The translations under genes and the position numbers were made by a program. Positions 1 to 10,847 of a stretch of DNA of 64,000 bases are shown one piece after another (within the stretch, counting starts at the first letter, position 1; each line of letters begins with the position of its first letter). Below the pieces are notes generated by a model, which was not told the DNA's origin, made no database searches, and was given only the letters and a program-made list of their open reading frames with translations. Origin of the DNA: Zizania palustris (Eukaryota; Streptophyta; Magnoliopsida; Poales; Poaceae); contig JAAALK010000289.1 in the NCBI GenBank assembly GCA_019279435.1, positions 85,591,023 through 85,655,022 on the forward strand, read 5' to 3'.

Positions 1-652
1 AAAAGATAACAAGTTTGCTGAAGCCTGTTGTTTTGAACAATGCTTATCTTGGTAGATATCAGTTAGCTTCTGCATCTCATGCTTTACCTTGCTTGTTTAC
101 TAGACAATGTGGTGATGTTTTTATTTGCAAAAATTGACAAATGCGTGCTAAATGACTTTCTTTAGATATCATCTCTTGCACTGATCATGCCATGTGTCTT
201 AGACAGTATCTCTTTTGCTATACCTGTTAGATACTGTATTTGTAGTCAATCATATCTAAGAAGCATGCTTTCTACACTCCACCTGCACCCCAGCTGCATT
301 CACTGCATATTTTGAGGGGGAGTTGCATTTCAGGGGGAGTCTGTGTCTCTTTTTGAGTGCTTGATGAGTTCACTTGTCAACAAGGGGGAGAAAATTTGGG
401 ATCAGAGTTTAAGGGGGAGTTCTTACTCTGTTGATATCCTTGTTGTTCTGAAATCGCACTCATTTTGAGCTTTTGTGTTTTGGTTAACCATAATGACCGT
501 TTCTTGCTTTTGTTTGGCTTTTGGTCATTAAGGTTAAGCTTTTACCTTATTTTTCTTCTTCTTTGTTCTCTTGTGTTTTGTTTTCGTGTTTCCACATTTG
601 TTCACAGGTGATGAAGAGCTGTGAAAAGAGGAATGTTGACAATGCACTCATC

Positions 653-663
653 AAGGGGGAGAT
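653..663 (+). promoter_or_regulatory. Polypurine tract of copia E
   Basis: AAGGGGGAGAT directly abuts the LTR start TGAGGAGCC. In this family it would prime plus-strand DNA synthesis. The same tract sits against the 3' LTR of H. Confidence 0.85.
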
Positions 664-780
664 TGAGGAGCCATGCTGAATAGCGTGGGCCTCATGGCTC
701 TAGAGGTGATGAGTCATTGTCAACGATAGTCAACGAGGACTGAAGAGAAGAAGAGATCTGCTGTATTATGGGCCGCGTGT

Positions 781-1000
781 GACTCAGGTACACGGGCAGC
801 GAGCGACTGTCGGGCAGAGGAGGCTGCGAAGTCGGGCTGGCCCAATCCGGGTGCATGGGCCAGAAGCAGTAGAAGACCCACTGGGCTGTTGACCAGGACT
901 GACTCAGGTACACGGGCGGTGAGCGATTGCCGGGCTGAGAGAGCTGCGGAGTCGGGCCGGCCCAATCCGGGTACCTGGTGCAAAGCTGGTGGAGGCTTTG
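781..1000 (+). repeat. 120-bp tandem repeat in LTR U3
   Basis: The string GACTCAGGTACACGGGC occurs at 781 and again at 901. Similar sequence follows each copy, including GTCGGGC and CCCAATCCGGGT blocks. The same two-copy arrangement with a 120-bp step is present in both LTRs of H (for example 48801 and 48921). The repeat lies upstream of the TATA box, where enhancers of plant LTRs usually sit. Confidence 0.8.
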
Positions 1001-1205
1001 TCAGTTTCGGCGTAAAACTGACAACCGTTGATTCTGTATCCGACTGTCCAGAAGAGTAGCTTCAGGATATGTCATCTGTTACTCTAGGCCCACAGTCAGT
1101 CAGTTGTGTCTGTAAAAATACCTAAGGGCAGTAGAGTCTTTTTCTGTATTTTTGAGTCTGTAAAACCCTAAGGGGCTGGTAGAATATTCCTAGTGTTGGG
1201 CTGCC

Positions 1206-1213
1206 TATAAATA
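1206..1213 (+). promoter_or_regulatory. TATA box of copia E LTR
   Basis: TATAAATA lies in GC-balanced sequence and is followed about 20 bp later by a CCTAGGGTTT (telobox-like) motif. The position is conserved in both H LTRs (minus strand, 48541-48534 and 57949-57942). It is the likely core promoter of the family. Confidence 0.75.
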
Positions 1214-1559
1214 GCACCCCAATCCCTAGGGTTTGAACCACCCCTTTGTGCTGAAATCAAATCCTCTCTATTGGGTCATTTTGTCTCCTTCTCTCTCCTG
1301 TGTGCGCCGCCAGGCAGTGGTTCATCCCTTTTTTGCCTTGCATTTATTTTGCTCCTGTGAGATTGATTTCTTTGTTGGTTGCTGCGGTGAGTGCATTGAT
1401 TCCTCTGCTACAAGAAGCTTCGGTTCGTTGTGCTGGTTGATTTTATTCCTAAGGTTGTGTCTCTGTTGCGTGTGTTCTTCGTGAGAAGTAGTACTAGTTC
1501 TTGTTGTTGCAAGTAGTACTGCTACTGTAGCTACAGTCTTTGCTGCCAGCCTTTTTACT

Positions 1560-2345
1560 TTCTACCGCACAGCTTTTTGATCGAAGCTGACAGGCTCTGT
1601 CACCTTTTTGGCTGTGTTTCGAGCGAAGCTACTCTCTGTTCGAAGCCCTTCAGTTTCGCGAGGCAGGCTTCGATCTATCTCCTTCGAAGGCTTCGTTCGA
1701 TCTTCGGTCTTTAGTTTGCGTTCTGTGTTGCTAAGCTTCGAAGCATTTTCCTGAACGACAGTATCGCATACTTCGGACAATAGTGCGAAGGGGCTTCGGC
1801 CCTATCTGTTCGAAGTCCATACTTCGACAAGTTTCGAAGTTGGGTTCGAAGCTTGTAGCTCCGCTAGGCCTCGCACTGACTTCTGTGTAGTGTGTCACCC
1901 TTCGCCTCTCTTTTCGGAGCTTGCTCTTTTCGAAGGTAGAGCATTGACTTCGGACTTGGTTTTCTGTCGTGTGACAGGCTTCGCTTCTTTGTTCGAAGGT
2001 TGTCCGTTTGTGTGTTGTGTTCGAAGCTTTCTGTTCGAAGATTTAGCTCCGAAAGCTTTCGGTTCTAAGTGTGTTCGAAGTTTTGTCTTCGAAGTGTATA
2101 CTTCGAAGAAGGCTTCGGCACTGTTTACTTCGCTCCGAAGCTCGTGACTCGAAGTTGCGTTCGAAGTCGTGTCTTCGAAGTGCTTACTTCGAACCAAGCT
2201 CCGGCACTGCTTTTACTTCGCTTCGAAGTACACGTCGCTTCTTACTTCTTCGAACTAGGCTAGACAGTGACACCTTCGGCATTTCGGACAGACTCCGACA
2301 CCAACCTCCGAAGCAGACCTCGACGTGCGAAGGGGGCTTCGCCAA
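1560..2345. repeat. Dense TTCGAAG / CTTCGAAG motif array in the LTR
   Basis: The heptamer TTCGAAG and close variants (TTCGGAG, TTCGAAC) recur dozens of times over about 800 bp, irregularly spaced and often as the palindrome CTTCGAAG. The array lies downstream of the TATA box, so it belongs to the transcribed leader. It is conserved in both H LTRs (47400-48130 and 56810-57540). Apparent proteins rich in SKxxLRS or FEV repeats here are translations of this array. Confidence 0.8.
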
Positions 2346-2758
2346 GACCCGAACAGGAGACAACTTTGGACAGTAACTTCTCTTTTCACTTTATACATAC
2401 TTAGATCATTTCATTGAGAAGTATAGGCCTGTTACAACTTGTTTATCTGCCTAGTTGCACCACTTTAGTTTTACACTGTATATCATCAGTTGCTTCTAGG
2501 TTAGAAACCTTTAGACTTAGGCCTACTGTCTACTTTCTGCTGCATAGTATTTTTGAGGTGCGTTGGGTATTGGGAACAGGCCATAGATTCGAAAGAATTT
2601 TTAAGGCGCCCATTCACCCCCCCCCCTCTGGTCGCTACTTTCGGTCCTACAATCATCCAAAAATGTGGGAAATCCTAAAAACATTTCCTAATAAGTCTTT
2701 TTCATTCAAAAGAAAGACTGAAACACAAGTTTTTTACATATTGGAACCCTAAGGAGAG

Positions 2759-5700
2759 CTAGACCTTCGGGTCCGGAGGGGGCATGCTAGTCGAAGGCAG
2801 CGTCCACGCTTGCCTTTGACGGTGGCCTTCATCGATCCACGTCTTCACCGCCGTCCAACCATCAGCTTTCTAGGATGCTTGAAAAGCCTCCCAAGCTACG
2901 ATGATGTCAGGTGAAGGGGTCAATAGCCGGTCATCACCAAAGCTGGCAGGGGCTACTTCATGGTCCGGCAAAATAGAAATCCCAATGTCCTCAAATTAGT
3001 GAAGTACTCCGAGAGTGGCTACTTTCCCGGAGATCTCTCCGTACCTAGTTCCTAAAGTCTTCATCGTCTTCGCCGCTGCTTGGATCATCTTCAATTTCCA
3101 AATCAAGGTATCGTTAGCCGAGAACGAAGAGGCGAAAGAAGTTCCGAAATATTCCAAGATGCCCCGAAGGACGTCCATGGTCTCGGAGGCCACGCTATCG
3201 CACTTTGTCTTGTCCACGATCAAAGCCTCAGTCGAGCACTTCATGTCGTGGATTAAAGTGGAGAGCTTGGCTGTCTTTGTTATAAGGACAGTCTTCTGCC
3301 CAAGCATCACCCTTACGTCATCAGCCAAACATTGTCGCTCTTCTCGAAGCCTTACAGCCTCAACTTCGGAGGCTTCTTGCTCCTCTTGAAGCCTTTCGAC
3401 TTCGGTTCGGAACACCACCCTCTTAGCCGCAAGCTCTTCCTTCGCCACCTCCAGCTTAGCTTTTGCGCTCCGCTCTGCGTGAGCTATTTCCCCCAAGCTC
3501 AAGGCCCAGTTCTCGGAGTCAGCAAGGCTCTCTTGAAGAGCCATCACCTTCTCTTTGAGTCTATTGCATTCATGTTGATTGGAAACAACAGCTGTATGAG
3601 CTAAAACAATGTGCTGACAAAAGGAAAAGAAGAACAAGGTGAGTACGTTGTATATATACTTTAAATGAAAATGACTTTTGTAGGTGCTTCATACTTGGTA
3701 AGCTGCCATTCAAGTGTGTCATCAAGCTCCGACCCTTTGGCCTCGCCTATGATGGAGACCAATTTAGTCTCCCCCACTTCCCAGCTAGCCCGAGCTAGAG
3801 GCTCTAGCAAAGTTTGAAGCCCTGTCCTCCTTTGGAGAAAAGGGGACAGGAGGGAGAGCCTTGTTAAGGCACTTCGATCATCGTCGGTTGGAGAAGGTCC
3901 GGAGCGAAGAGAAGCGTCTTCCGAAGCCTATGTCGACTGATCTCCGTCAGTCGACTCCGACGGAGTCTACCCCGCTATAGGAGCAGACATCGTCCAAGAT
4001 TTACCTTTGCCCTTTCTAGGTCCTGTCGCCTTCTTCGGAGTCGTCTCCTGTGCTGGAGTTGAATCTTGCATCGGAGCCACTTCTAGTGCTGGAGCTATCT
4101 CCTGCGCCGAAGTCGGCAACGACGCCGAAGCTATCTCAAGCTCCGGGACCACCTCCTTAGCAGGGGCCACCTCCACCACAACTGATTTTATGAATTCAAA
4201 GGTATATGCTATTATTTAAATGTTGCAGGTAAAAGAAAGTGAAACAAGCTTTGGTCAAGATATACCTCCGACACCTTGTTGTTGGACGAGCACAGGTCTA
4301 CTCGAAGGCTCAAACATCTGATCGAAGTCTTCCTCCGATTCCAGTGATCGAACCGAAGCAATAGTTGCTGGAGTTTCCTCGGCTGCAGCAACTGCCACTT
4401 CATTCAAAGCTGAGGCCCCCATATCCAGAGTTTGAACCCTTTCGGCCTCAACCTTGGCCTCACCTGCCTAGGTTCACCCCCCTCTTCCGCTGGCACCACC
4501 TCCGCACCATCTTGGACGTAGGTCTCGGTTTCCATCCGAGACCATTCATCCTCCACAAGAAGATCTTCAAACTCCTCCGCCATCTGCATGTCCGCATCGT
4601 CTTCATCTTCGGATTGCTCCGGTGATGAAACAGGCGATTTTGAAGGAGCATGAGCCTTCGGCTTGCAGGTCAATTTCTTTACTAGTGTCTTCACCGGGCT
4701 AGAAGTCCCGCTCTCAGCCTTCCTCTTCCTTGGAGCCTGATCCTTTGCGGACTAGTCTGGAAGAGTTGGGGCTCAACTCCGAGTACACTCCATACCCGGT
4801 TGAATCGCTCCTAAGTGCCTACAAGCTTTACCCTCCGCTCCTTTTCTACGAGCGCAGGGGCTCCGAGGACCTTCTCTGCAGCTCAGACAATTGTCTCTAG
4901 AGTCCAAGTGACACGTGGAACTGAAAGATAAGACATCATCTGATTAATTCATTGAAATTAAATAGATATTTGTGTATGAAACACCTTGCTGCAGGATATG
5001 CAGAATGCCTACCTGCGGGGTTTGAAGGGACTTCTCGAAGTCCCCCCTCCGGGTTCTCTTCGAAGTGAATTGGCCAAGCAGCCATCAGGGGAGGAATTCG
5101 GAGGCCAATGAATTCCTCCGCTAAGTCACGCATGCTCATGTATCGACTCACAGAGTACAACAATCCAAGACGTACCTGAAGTTGGCTTGGATCAGAATTG
5201 ATCTTCGCTTCCATCCGGTACAAGATCTCCTCCAGGGGCCCCGCCAAGGTTAAGGTTGTCCCCACCTCCACATAGAACCAGCCGAGGATCTAGTCTGAGT
5301 ACCACCGGTCGTTGATGGCCTTCGCTGGAAATCAATCTTGGAACTCGTTGCGAAGCTAGAAGTTTATGCTTCCGAAGGCCATCGCCATCTTCTCCCCTCT
5401 GGGTCCAGTGTACGTCTTCGGCTGACACGAAGCCTTGTGGAGAGCAGCGAAGATCTCTGCCCTCCCCGCACACCCTTCGGCCTGCATGGTCCACTCAAAG
5501 ATGGCTAAGCGAGCAATTACGTTGGGGGAAAGTTGGGGAGCCTTACATGGAATAAATCCAATACCTCTGCCAAGAAGTCCACTGCAGGGAGGCTGACTCC
5601 AGCTTCGAAAAAGACTTCAAATACTATGACCTCTCCCACCTACGGAACTGGAATAACCTCTTTCCCAGGGGATCGCACCTTCACCCTAGGCCCCAGCTTC

Positions 5701-5910
5701 CCAGTCACTGCCACGACGATCGACTCCTTTGAGTAGGTCGATGCCCCAAGCTATATGACTGGTCCATATACTTGGCGGACACCGGTCGGAGATCATGAGG
5801 ACCAGTGAGCTGAGGAATCTTTGAAGGTCTGCCACCGCTGCCGCCGCCATCGCTTGTTGTCGGGCCAAAGCTGAAGCCAGCGCAAGAACTTTGTTGGTAG
5901 TTTTCGCCAT
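2759..5910 (-). pseudogene. Antisense gene of gypsy Y1: gypsy-type-transposon domain, acidic linker, coiled coil
   Basis: This is a multi-exon gene running opposite to its host element. It starts at an ATG (5910) with a MAKTTNKV N-terminus. Next comes a domain resembling the grass 'putative gypsy type transposon' family (Transposase_28-like), seen in pieces at 5500-4936; it is clearer in the copy at 38654-39362. Then come an acidic, Pro/Ala-rich linker (4694-3967, with repeated APALEVAP-like units) and a long coiled coil (about 3605-2996, Glu/Lys/Leu heptads). The frame ends at a stop at 2759-2761. Plausible introns include one with donor GTATGAAG and acceptor TTTTGTCAG (about 3690-3605). Several in-frame stops and shifts indicate decay. 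Antisense genes are known in Tat-type elements such as maize Grande; the function is unknown. Confidence 0.7.
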
Positions 5911-6509
5911 TGGAGAAATCTAGGAAACTAGAAATGTGCGCTTAGGAAGAAGAAAGCAAGTCTATAGAAGCAGTCGATAAAGTGCCTAAAAATAACTTTT
6001 CCTCTTCCTTTTATAACCCCTGAAGTCCCTTGTACTGTACGTTACAAAGCAACATTTAGGTTGCTCTGTTTTGGTTTCAACGCCGTTTTGACATGCAGGG
6101 TCATCTCAATGAAGATTTGCATCAGCCGTGAGATCATGTGACCATTATCCTTCTCAGATAGTAACGACTCTAATTTGGGTCTAACGGCTCTGAGAAGTAA
6201 CAACTAGTTTGGCTCCAAAATAACTTCAATTCCGAAGACACTTCTTTGGACGCCTTCGAACAGGTTTTGGTTTCGGAGATCCTTTACCTCCAAAGATATT
6301 ATTTCTAATGGTCGTAAGGGCTTTCAGACTTCTTTTTTTCCAAATTTTAGACATGAAATTATTTCTTGCATATACTGCCCTCTTCACTGCACAGGCAATT
6401 CGGAGAGAAGTAAGAGATCCTTTACCTCCGAAGATATTATTTCTAATGGTTGTAAGGGCTTTCAGTCTTCTTTTTTTTCAAATTTTAGACATGAAATTAT
6501 TTCTTGCAT
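5911..6509 (+). other. Y1 3' untranslated region
   Basis: No gene is seen. This AT-rich segment separates the antisense gene from the 3' LTR. Its right part (6276-6509) is the tandem repeat described separately. The equivalent in Y2 is 39363-39877. Confidence 0.6.
6276..6509 (+). repeat. 138-bp tandem duplication before the Y1 3' LTR
   Basis: A unit starting GAGATCCTTTACCTCC occurs at 6276 and again at 6414. The second copy is split by CACTA-2 and resumes at 10282. The first copy reads straight through TTGCATATACTGCC, so it preserves the empty site for the CACTA-2 insertion. Confidence 0.9.
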
Positions 6510-7114
6510 CACTAGACCACAGCATAGAATTCCCTATAGATAAGTTGGTAGGGAAAACCACTTTTAGCGACCGAATGTTGGTCGGGAAAGAGTTTTCCCG
6601 ACCAACCTTGTCAGTCACTGAAAGTTCGGTAGGCAAAGCTCTTTCCCGACCAATGTTTTTTTGCCCACCAACTGTTGGTCGGGGATAAAAAACTTTTACC
6701 AACCAACAAATTTTTTCCCGACCGACGGTTGGACACTATACTTTTATCGACCGACTGTCAGTAGGCACAGCTCAAAATCTTTTACCGACCGACTGTCCGT
6801 AGGCAAAGCTTAGATGATGGACTATTACCGACCAACTTTCTACGGATAAATAATAAATTTTTCCCGACCAACAGTTTGACAGTGTGAAATTTTACCGACC
6901 AACACTTGACTATACTCTCATAGCCTATTGCAAACCAATCATCTCTCAAAACATAAGTGAACATTCTATAGAAATCAAATATATTGATTACTAAAAAATA
7001 CAAGTTCATCCACCACTTAGTGTGAAAGTCATAATCATCCATAACAAGTTCACAAAATACTCGGCCTTGATGATCCCAAACAATGGCTAGAAGGTCGTCT
7101 ACCACGACATACAT

Positions 7115-8279
7115 TAATCAAAAAAGCTACTAATCCATTCGCCCCCAAAATGGTACCTTGCCTTTTTCCTTCCTACAAAACATGTCAATCAGATAAACCA
7201 TGTCAATATATTTATTACAAATCTATTATAAATCATAGTTAGTTAAAATAAATCATAATTAGCACTAACACCAATCAATTACACTATATCACGAGCTCAG
7301 TGGCATACATCAACACACAGTGAGCTCATTGACAAAGTTCCTTTTCAACATCTAGATTTCTCTGATTTCTGCCATGACAAAGTTGCTCATTACTGTTGTG
7401 AACCATTGACTATCTGAACTGAATTTCTTCAGGTTTGTTTGCTATACTATTATGCTGATACAAATCTACTAGATGAGCTACAGTCAAGTTATTTTTTGAA
7501 ATCATATGATTGGCAGATTACATTATATGAACCATATTTATTTGCTGCTGTTGAGAACAGATGGACATTTGTGTTATCTTTGAATATCTGATAACAGCTA
7601 GTTGATGTGTTCAGTTTTCAACTATCTGAATTTCTATTTTCAATCTTGTACCTAAGAGTCTATTCAGTTTACCTCTAATTTGTATTCTTAATTCAGTTGA
7701 TTCTGACTATGAATTACAAGAGATAAGTTTGTTTTAGATATTTGCTTCTTTGGTTAAAAGATGTTCTGAATTAATACTGTCTGAACCAGTTTTTGATCTG
7801 TTCTCTCACTATTCACCAACCAAAACTGGTTCAGTTTTTCAATACTGTGTTAGTTCTGAAATGATTCAGGAAGTGCTGCTGTGACTGGTTTACATTTACT
7901 GATTTCTAAATTGTTTCATGAGTGAATTCATATTTGATATATTCCTCAAGAACATTTGGTTCTTCACTCTGAAGCACTCTGAATTTTCAGAAATGGTCTG
8001 TCCAAATTTAGTTTAGCTGTGTGTACTGTGTGCATTGAAACTAAATACAAATTTGGTAGTGTGATCAAGTATAGAGGGTTGTTAGTCTGGTTTTTGTTTT
8101 AGGTGCTGAAGGTGTCAATTCTGTACTGATTTGCTATTTTCTCATGTGTATCAAGTTGAATTCTGTTTTGGTTCCCTGGTTGAGCTAAACTAAAATTACA
8201 TTTTTAGTTCTGGTTTGTGTTGGTTGTTTGATCTACTCTTGAATTGATATAGTGTATTGATTTTGCTACAGTGCTGTTA
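7115..8279. other. Non-coding interior of CACTA-2
   Basis: This is AT-rich sequence with no coding frame, RNA gene or internal repeat that I can recognise. It lies where the catalytic transposase of an autonomous CACTA element would be. Confidence 0.5.
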
Positions 8280-8703
8280 TCATAAACCACCTGCTAGGTC
8301 TCTAAGCAAATCTGAAATATCATCACCCTCATTCCTCTCATCGACCTCATCACAATGTGGTGGTTCTGTGGAAGAAGATCCACGTTCCCCATGAAACATC
8401 CAGTGCCTATATCCTTCTACAAATCCCTCACATACCAGGTGCTCACGAACTTTCATTTCTTCTCTCCAGTAGGAGTTGACACATCTTTTGCAAGGACATA
8501 ATATTTTGTCCTCGACTGATGATTTACTAAATGCATAGCCTAGGAATCTGGTAAGCCCTTGTAAATACTCCTCTGTATAGCTAAATGAATTCATTGAAGA
8601 AATTTAAATACATGTTGCATCTAATTTCAGCAAGTTTTAGCAACTCATAAATTTTGAAAAATGATGTGTTGTACCTAGGCGCATCCATCCAACTTTTATC
8701 CAT
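8280..8703 (-). pseudogene. Transposase-associated domain remnant, two exons (CACTA-2)
   Basis: Exon 1 (8703-8675) encodes MDKSWMDAP and ends at a GT donor. A 94-bp intron (8674-8581) ends in TTTAG, and exon 2 (8580-8280) continues in frame. The joined product of about 110 residues matches the N-terminal transposase-associated domain of plant CACTA transposases. Visible markers are the start MDKSWM, the GLTRFLGYAF segment, the zinc-ligand-like CPCKRC, and a YRHWMFHGE ending. The reading frame stops after an acidic stretch, and no catalytic domain follows. It could at most make a truncated protein. Confidence 0.75.
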
Positions 8704-8772
8704 GCTAGCCACACACTTATAATTTCTAGTGACTCCTAATAAAATGATAGCATAATCAAAATAAGTATGCAA

Positions 8773-9063
8773 TTAGTAGAAAATACACATATTTCCCATT
8801 TTAGTTCTGACAGTGCACAAATATGCATTATAATGTATATATCATTCAAGTTTGATAATATAGCATTCTCACTTTGAAACACATCAACTTGCATACATAT
8901 GTGTAAAATGTTCACTATTGCTTAAAATTATAATCTCATTTTACTGATTCTGCTATGATAACTGGACTTATAGTTTTGTGCATGTACTGTAACAACAAGG
9001 TCAGCTAAAGTGTTGGTCTAGATAGTATTTAGGTAGCTAACTTATGAATAGTAAATTACCCTC
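8773..9063. other. AT-rich non-coding stretch in CACTA-2
   Basis: This lies upstream of the transposase remnant. I see no coding frame or RNA gene. Confidence 0.4.
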
Positions 9064-9180
9064 ACCTAGATCCTTGAACTGGTCTTCAGTCAGAAGCACG
9101 GCCGGGACGTACGTCTCCAATGGTTCTAGCTTGACAGAAGAGGCTCCCTTGGATTAGCCGAAAATCGGGATCCTGCACCA
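9064..9180 (-). other. Possible captured or transposon exon
   Basis: On the minus strand this short stretch is open for about 30 codons (VKLEPLETYVPAVLLTEDQF) and ends just before a GGTGAGGG donor-like site. It has one internal stop near its start. I do not recognise the protein. It may be an untranslated-leader exon or a captured host exon inside CACTA-2. Confidence 0.3.
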
Positions 9181-9477
9181 AGGAGTTTAACAATTTCTAC
9201 TTAAGAACCACCAAACACTCACATTTTCTAGCATATAACAACTATACAAGTATATATATAGCTCCCTAGAAAGAGATCAAAATCAGCAGAAGCCACCGTT
9301 GGTCCAATATGAGACACCAGAGGTTCCATTCCAATTACAGTAATATCACCCTTTACTATTTTCATTCCATCAAGACTTGCAGCACTTTGAGTTGGCCTTT
9401 TCTTCTGATTACATCAAGCAATACAAACACAAGAGAGAAAGGGAGTGGCCTCACCTGGGACTTGGCGCATACGAAAA

Positions 9478-9985
9478 TGGAAGCGGGATGGCGGCGCGGA
9501 AGCGGGACGGCGGTGCGAGCGCGGAAGCGGATGACGACGTGGAAGCGGGATGGCGTCGCGGGCGCGGAAGCGGAAGGCAGCGTGGAAGGGGACGGCGGCG
9601 CGGGCGCGGAAGGGGGATGGCGGCATGGAAGCGGAACGGTGGCGCGGGCGCGGGATGGCCGCGCGGGCGCGGGATGGCCGCGCGGGCGCGGAAGGGGATG
9701 GCGGCGCAGGCGCGGAAGTGGGACGGCGGCGCGAGCGCGGAAGGGGGACGGCGGCACGGGCGCGGAAGCAGACGGCGGCGTGGAAGGGGATGGCGGCGCG
9801 GAAGCAGGACGGCGGCCGCACGGGTGCGGAAGCGGGACAGCGGCCGCGCGGGCGCGGAAGCGGGACAGCGGCGCGGGCGCGGAAGAGGATGGTGGCGCGG
9901 GCGTGGAAGGTGACGGCGGCGCAGGCGCGGAAGCGGGACGCCAGCGCGGAAGCACGAGACGGTGGCGCGGAAGCAAGACGGAAGC
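9478..9985. repeat. GC-rich minisatellite (GGCGGCGCGGGCGCGGAAG units)
   Basis: Irregular 18-30-bp units built from GCGCGGAAGCGGGAC and GGCGGCGCGGGCGCGG repeat for about 500 bp, G-rich on the plus strand. Every reading frame is open through much of it and gives low-complexity Arg/Ala/Gly/Pro products, so I do not call a gene. It lies close to the right end of CACTA-2, upstream of the transposase remnant. Confidence 0.85.
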
Positions 9986-10335
9986 TCCGGCCGAAGGCTA
10001 GGGTTTTGCACGCGCGCGGGGAGAAATAATTTTGGGCCGCACACTAATTAAGCCCATTACCGACGGACGACATTTACCGACCGAAGGTTCATCAGTAAAA
10101 ACACTATTGCTGACTAGCTGTTAGACAATAAAAATATTAGCTTTACCGACCAACAGTCTGATATGATATGTAATTATTACCGACCAACAATTTGTCGCTA
10201 GTTTTACTAACTGTCGGTCGGTATATGTTAACTTTTCCCAACAGACGTTGGTAGGGAATTCTGTGCTGTGGTGTAGTGCATATACTGCCCTCTTCACTGC
10301 ACAGGCAATTCGGAGAGAAGTATTCGAGGGGGCAC

Positions 10336-10847
10336 TATTAGGGGAAAATATTTCATCCTACGGAGATTAAGAAAATCAACACAATCAAAAGAAATGAAGT
10401 CAGAAGCTTTGGTCTCCGAAGGTCCTAAAAGCATCAAGGTTTCACTGTATTCAAAGCCCTCTACAATGAAAGCCTCTACCAAGTCTTCGGCATGACGAAG
10501 AATCCCGAAGCCTCTTTACCCGAAGGGGTACTACCAACAAGGACAGAAGAATTAATTTCTCACTGTTAAATTCGTATTTTACCCTTTTAACCCTATGAAC
10601 AATATTAAACAATATCTTCTAAGTCGATTGTAATTAGAGGGCAAAGAAGTCTTTTCCTAAATGTATTTCGTCTATAGAAACCCTCTTCGCTCTGTAAGGG
10701 GTATCGAATACTCAGATATTCAATACACACTTCGAACTATCTCAAGCTATTATCCAATTCGGAGGCTTGGAATAGTCCTCACAAGCAAACACTTCTCTTA
10801 TCAGTCTTTCATGTTCTCTAAACCTGTTATCGTAATATTTTATGCCA
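10336..10847 (+). repeat. 3' LTR of gypsy Y1 (512 bp)
   Basis: It starts TATTAGGGGAAAATATTTC right after the purine tract CGAGGGGGCAC and ends TATGCCA. The LTRs of Y3 (17720-18150) and Y2 (39878-40263, cut) align with it. All three begin TATT rather than TGTT. The left edge is therefore inferred from the alignment and the purine tract. Confidence 0.82.

Larger units (their letters stand above)
1..2651 (+). mobile_element. Copia element E (SIRE-like), 3' end with 3' LTR
   Basis: This is the 3' end of a Ty1-copia element on the plus strand; the rest lies left of the window. Positions 1-663 match, in reverse complement, the untranslated spacer between pol and the 3' LTR of complete element H (49109-49810). 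They are followed by a polypurine tract and a full LTR. The spacer has no coding frame but carries several purine blocks of the type AGGGGGAG. The right edge is clean: the LTR ends in CCTACA at 2651 and gypsy Y1 sequence follows, so E was inserted into Y1. The target duplication cannot be checked because the left end is missing; the five bases after the LTR are ATCAT. Confidence 0.9.
664..2651 (+). repeat. 3' LTR of copia E (1988 bp)
   Basis: It starts TGAGGAGCC and ends GGTCCTACA, the same termini as both LTRs of H (2014 bp). In order it holds a U3 with a 120-bp tandem repeat (about 781-1000), a TATA box (1206-1213), a transcribed part packed with TTCGAAG motifs, and a short terminal part. 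Short open frames here, such as the one at 720-983 on the minus strand, are translations of the repeats. They show no protein-family features. Confidence 0.92.
6510..10278 (-). mobile_element. CACTA element CACTA-2, complete ends, non-autonomous (3769 bp)
   Basis: The ends are inverted repeats of about 27 bp beginning CACTAGACCACAGCA and CACTACACCACAGCA, with two mismatches. The element is flanked by the 3-bp target duplication CAT (6507-6509 and 10279-10281). Subterminal regions (6540-6910 and 10055-10250) contain many short repeats of the type ACCGACCAAC in both orientations, as expected for a CACTA family. Only the N-terminal part of a transposase gene remains (8280-8703, minus). The rest is AT-rich non-coding DNA and a GC-rich minisatellite near the right end. 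Confidence 0.95.
2652..10847 (+). mobile_element. Gypsy element Y1, 3' part with antisense gene and 3' LTR
   Basis: Y1 is the 3' portion of a Ty3-gypsy element, plus strand by LTR orientation. It contains an antisense gene (2759-5910), a 3' untranslated segment (5911-6509 and 10282-10335) and a 3' LTR (10336-10847). CACTA-2 interrupts it at 6510-10278 and copia E precedes it. The far flank is copia fragment D, so Y1 was inserted into D; the five bases after the LTR are GGAGA. Two further copies of the family lie at 17720-20424 (5' part) and 38654-40263 (3' part). Confidence 0.82.

Noticed and set aside
3015..3604. Plus-strand frames of 124 and 90 codons
   Set aside because: They are shadows of the minus-strand coiled-coil exon of the Y1 antisense gene.
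9309..10044. Several long overlapping frames on both strands (up to 230 codons)
   Set aside because: They lie on the GC-rich minisatellite; products are almost only Arg, Gly, Ala and Pro, and all frames are open at once.
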